Shown here: piece by piece, positions 6,388 to 7,699 of the stretch
Layout of the letters: every line of letters starts with the position of its first letter
Position numbering within the stretch: the stretch's first letter is position 1
Assembly (NCBI GenBank): GCA_029934875.1
Contig: JAOZLK010000192.1
Coordinates: 1 to 7,699 of the forward strand
Length of the DNA stretch: 7,699 nt
From: Bacteroidales bacterium
GTDB lineage: Bacteria > Bacteroidota > Bacteroidia > Bacteroidales > GCA-2748055
Reading direction: 5' to 3'
Translations under genes and position numbers: made by a program
The notes under the pieces: model-generated
The model's input: the letters and a program-made list of their open reading frames with translations, nothing else
The model's database searches: none
What the model was told of the DNA's origin: nothing

Positions 6388-7407
6388 CTAATTACCTTTA
6401 CGGGAAACAGGAAATTTATGCTTATAAAGAACTTTTCCATCCCTTCTCCTTAACCAGCTTGTGAAGTTGCGGCTGCCTTCTTTCAGCTCTATGATCCTGG
6501 CTCCGTTCAGGGGAAGGCTGCCATAACTGTTTCCTCCGGAGAAATATCCATAGCAAAGGGCAATATTAAATAATTGTGCCGCATAGTTGTTGTTGTGGTC
6601 ATGACCAACAAAGCATCCCAGGACGTTTCCCTGGAGTGCCATTTCAGCAAACATCCCTGTATTTATTTCCGGGGAACATTCCTTTTCCTTTCGTTTTCCG
6701 ATCCGGAATTCTCCCTGATCATAGGCCTGCCTGTATTCGGGAAGGGGAATATGAAAAAAGAGTAGAGACTGAATTTCCTGGTTCAGTTCCAGCCAGGCCT
6801 CGTTGGTTCCGATAAACCAATCGACCTGGGAGCGGTCAAACCAGCCATATCCCTCAATGCCCTTATCACCGGCCAGGGAGTAGGACCTGGAGTCCATGCA
6901 ATAGATCAGTTTTTCAGGTTCTCCCTGATGATTATAAAGCGGCAGAGTATAGTTCCCGGTTCCAGCCACCTTTGCGCCTCCTTCATCAGAAATTAAACAG
7001 TAGGGACGGCCCGATAGATACTCCAGTAATTCCTGTCTGCTCACCTGTGCTTCATCATCATGATTCCCAAATGCCACTGCATAGGGAAGCTCTTTTTCAA
7101 TGAACAGCTCTGTAAGTACTTCCCAACTTTCGAGGGTGGGCCAGTTTTCTCCATTCCCACTTACAATGTCTCCTGTCAGGATTACCAGGTCGGGATGCTC
7201 AGCTTCAAGTACAGCCTTGATGTTCTCAATCACTTCCGGCGATTTTTCACCCCCGGTATAAAAGTGGGTATCGGTAAACTGGGCGATCTTGAATTGCCTG
7301 TCGCCATCGAATTGCAGGGAAACTTCCTGCGCTGATAGCTGCAGGCATAAGGCCTGTATGAAGAGCAATGTAAGCACTGTATACAGGAAGTGGTGGAGAG
7401 TTCTCAT
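6388..7407 (-). CDS. Secreted calcineurin-like metallophosphoesterase (Dcr2-like)
   Basis: The protein has 339 residues. It starts with a signal peptide (MRTLHHF, hydrophobic LYTVLTLLFIQAL, then CLQLSA before QEVSL), so it acts in the periplasm or at the cell surface. All five metallophosphoesterase motifs are present in order: D46-x-H48 in FTDTHF, D80 in LTGDIVSG, N115-H116 in FGNHDDE, H219 in FFHIPLPE, and H269-x-H271 in VGHDHNNNY. These bind a two-metal centre and hydrolyse phosphomono- or diesters. The overall arrangement, with GYGWFDRSQVDWF (186-198) and the GHDHxNNY ending, fits the fungal Dcr2/purple-acid-phosphatase-like group common in Bacteroidota. The substrate cannot be told from sequence. 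The ATG at 7407 is the only sensible start, since the signal peptide begins there. It is divergent from the GlsB-like gene. Confidence 0.92.
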   Translation of the reverse strand: MRTLHHFLYTVLTLLFIQALCLQLSAQEVSLQFDGDRQFKIAQFTDTHFYTGGEKSPEVIENIKAVLEAEHPDLVILTGDIVSGNGENWPTLESWEVLTELFIEKELPYAVAFGNHDDEAQVSRQELLEYLSGRPYCLISDEGGAKVAGTGNYTLPLYNHQGEPEKLIYCMDSRSYSLAGDKGIEGYGWFDRSQVDWFIGTNEAWLELNQEIQSLLFFHIPLPEYRQAYDQGEFRIGKRKEKECSPEINTGMFAEMALQGNVLGCFVGHDHNNNYAAQLFNIALCYGYFSGGNSYGSLPLNGARIIELKEGSRNFTSWLRRRDGKVLYKHKFPVSRKGN

Positions 7408-7493
7408 GGAATGAATAATTTGTAATAAATATAGTTCAAATTATTCTTGAAGCTTTCATGTCCTTGCTAAATGCCCCGCGAGCAACACCGCAG

Positions 7494-7523
7494 TTTGATT
7501 TTCGTAACTTTTGTCGTAATTTG
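7494..7523 (+). promoter_or_regulatory. Possible promoter for the GlsB-like gene
   Basis: TTTG (7494-7497) is followed by 19 bases and TAATTTG (7517-7523). This resembles the phylum's TTTG/TAnnTTTG pair, but the -7 box is one base short. A start near 7530 would leave a leader of about 20 bases before the ATG at 7549. The position is right and the match imperfect. Confidence 0.3.
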
Positions 7524-7548
7524 ATTGGACATCATAAAACAACACACT

Positions 7549-7699
7549 ATGGATTTTATCTGGATCGTCCTAATCGGTATTGCTGCTGGATTTCTGGCAG
7601 GTAAGATTATGAAGGGAGGTGGTTTTGGCCTGGTTATAAATCTGCTGCTGGGTTTGGCCGGAGCTTTTATAGGTGGCTGGTTATTGGGTGTATTGGGCA
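7549..7699 (+). CDS. GlsB/YeaQ/YmgE-family small membrane protein, N-terminal part (cut by the right edge)
   Basis: The first 50 codons are in the window: MDFIWIVLIGIAAGFLAGKI, then MKGGGFGLVINLLLGLAGAF and IGGWLLGVLG. This Gly-rich pattern of two or three short helices (the loop AGKIMKGGGFG after helix 1 is diagnostic) is the 'transglycosylase-associated protein' family, whose members are usually about 80-100 residues. The family is linked to general stress in several bacteria (for example GlsB in enterococci), but its molecular role is not known. The 141-bp gap to the divergent phosphoesterase gene holds the candidate promoter. There is no Shine-Dalgarno; the leader is A-rich (AAAACAACACACT). 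Confidence 0.9.
   Translation, partial: MDFIWIVLIGIAAGFLAGKIMKGGGFGLVINLLLGLAGAFIGGWLLGVLG

Noticed and set aside
1..7699. CRISPR array, tRNA, rRNA, transposase, phage or toxin-antitoxin genes
   Set aside because: Looked for on both strands; no spaced repeats, cloverleaf-like sequence, terminal inverted repeats or matching proteins were seen.

Overview
The window looks like a stretch of chromosome from a member of the Bacteroidota (Bacteroidetes). Four things point there. The exported proteins have signal peptides ending in Ala-Gln (LIA|Q, LSA|Q). Purine-rich Shine-Dalgarno sites are weak or absent before most genes. One well-formed promoter has the TTG-N20-TAnnTTTG shape typical of this phylum. 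The methyltransferase at 2139-2912 closely resembles a family I recall from Bacteroides. Base composition is intermediate and looks even throughout. I see no insertion sequence, phage gene, tRNA, rRNA or CRISPR array.

Layout, left to right. A short-chain dehydrogenase (minus strand) runs off the left edge. Across a short intergenic gap holding a 22-bp near-perfect palindrome, a uroporphyrinogen-decarboxylase-fold methyltransferase-like protein (238-1290) is transcribed divergently. It meets head-on a six-helix membrane protein of unknown function (1301-2026, minus). A class I SAM-dependent methyltransferase follows (2139-2912, plus) and converges on yaaA, separated by a 7-bp-stem hairpin that may act as a two-way terminator.

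From 2941 to 7407 everything is on the minus strand. In order of transcription: a secreted calcineurin-like metallophosphoesterase, a TIP30-like NAD(P)-binding oxidoreductase, then after a recognisable promoter an isoaspartyl methyltransferase (PCMT) with a signal peptide, a creatininase-family amidohydrolase with a signal peptide, and yaaA (peroxide-stress protein). The last three are closely spaced and may form one transcript. At the right edge the start of a GlsB/YeaQ-type small membrane protein diverges from the phosphoesterase.

How the genes might work together. The clearest theme is in the pcm-creatininase-yaaA group: repair of age-damaged aspartyl residues, hydrolysis of a small amide and protection from peroxide all fit maintenance or stress physiology, but the link is inferred from gene order only. 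The most unusual point is that both the PCMT and the creatininase relative seem to be exported, although PCMT needs S-adenosylmethionine, which is not expected outside the cytoplasm. I did not find a clearly new multi-gene system; most genes belong to known families, and the uncharacterised items are the membrane protein, the substrate of the URO-D-like protein and the role of the exported enzymes.
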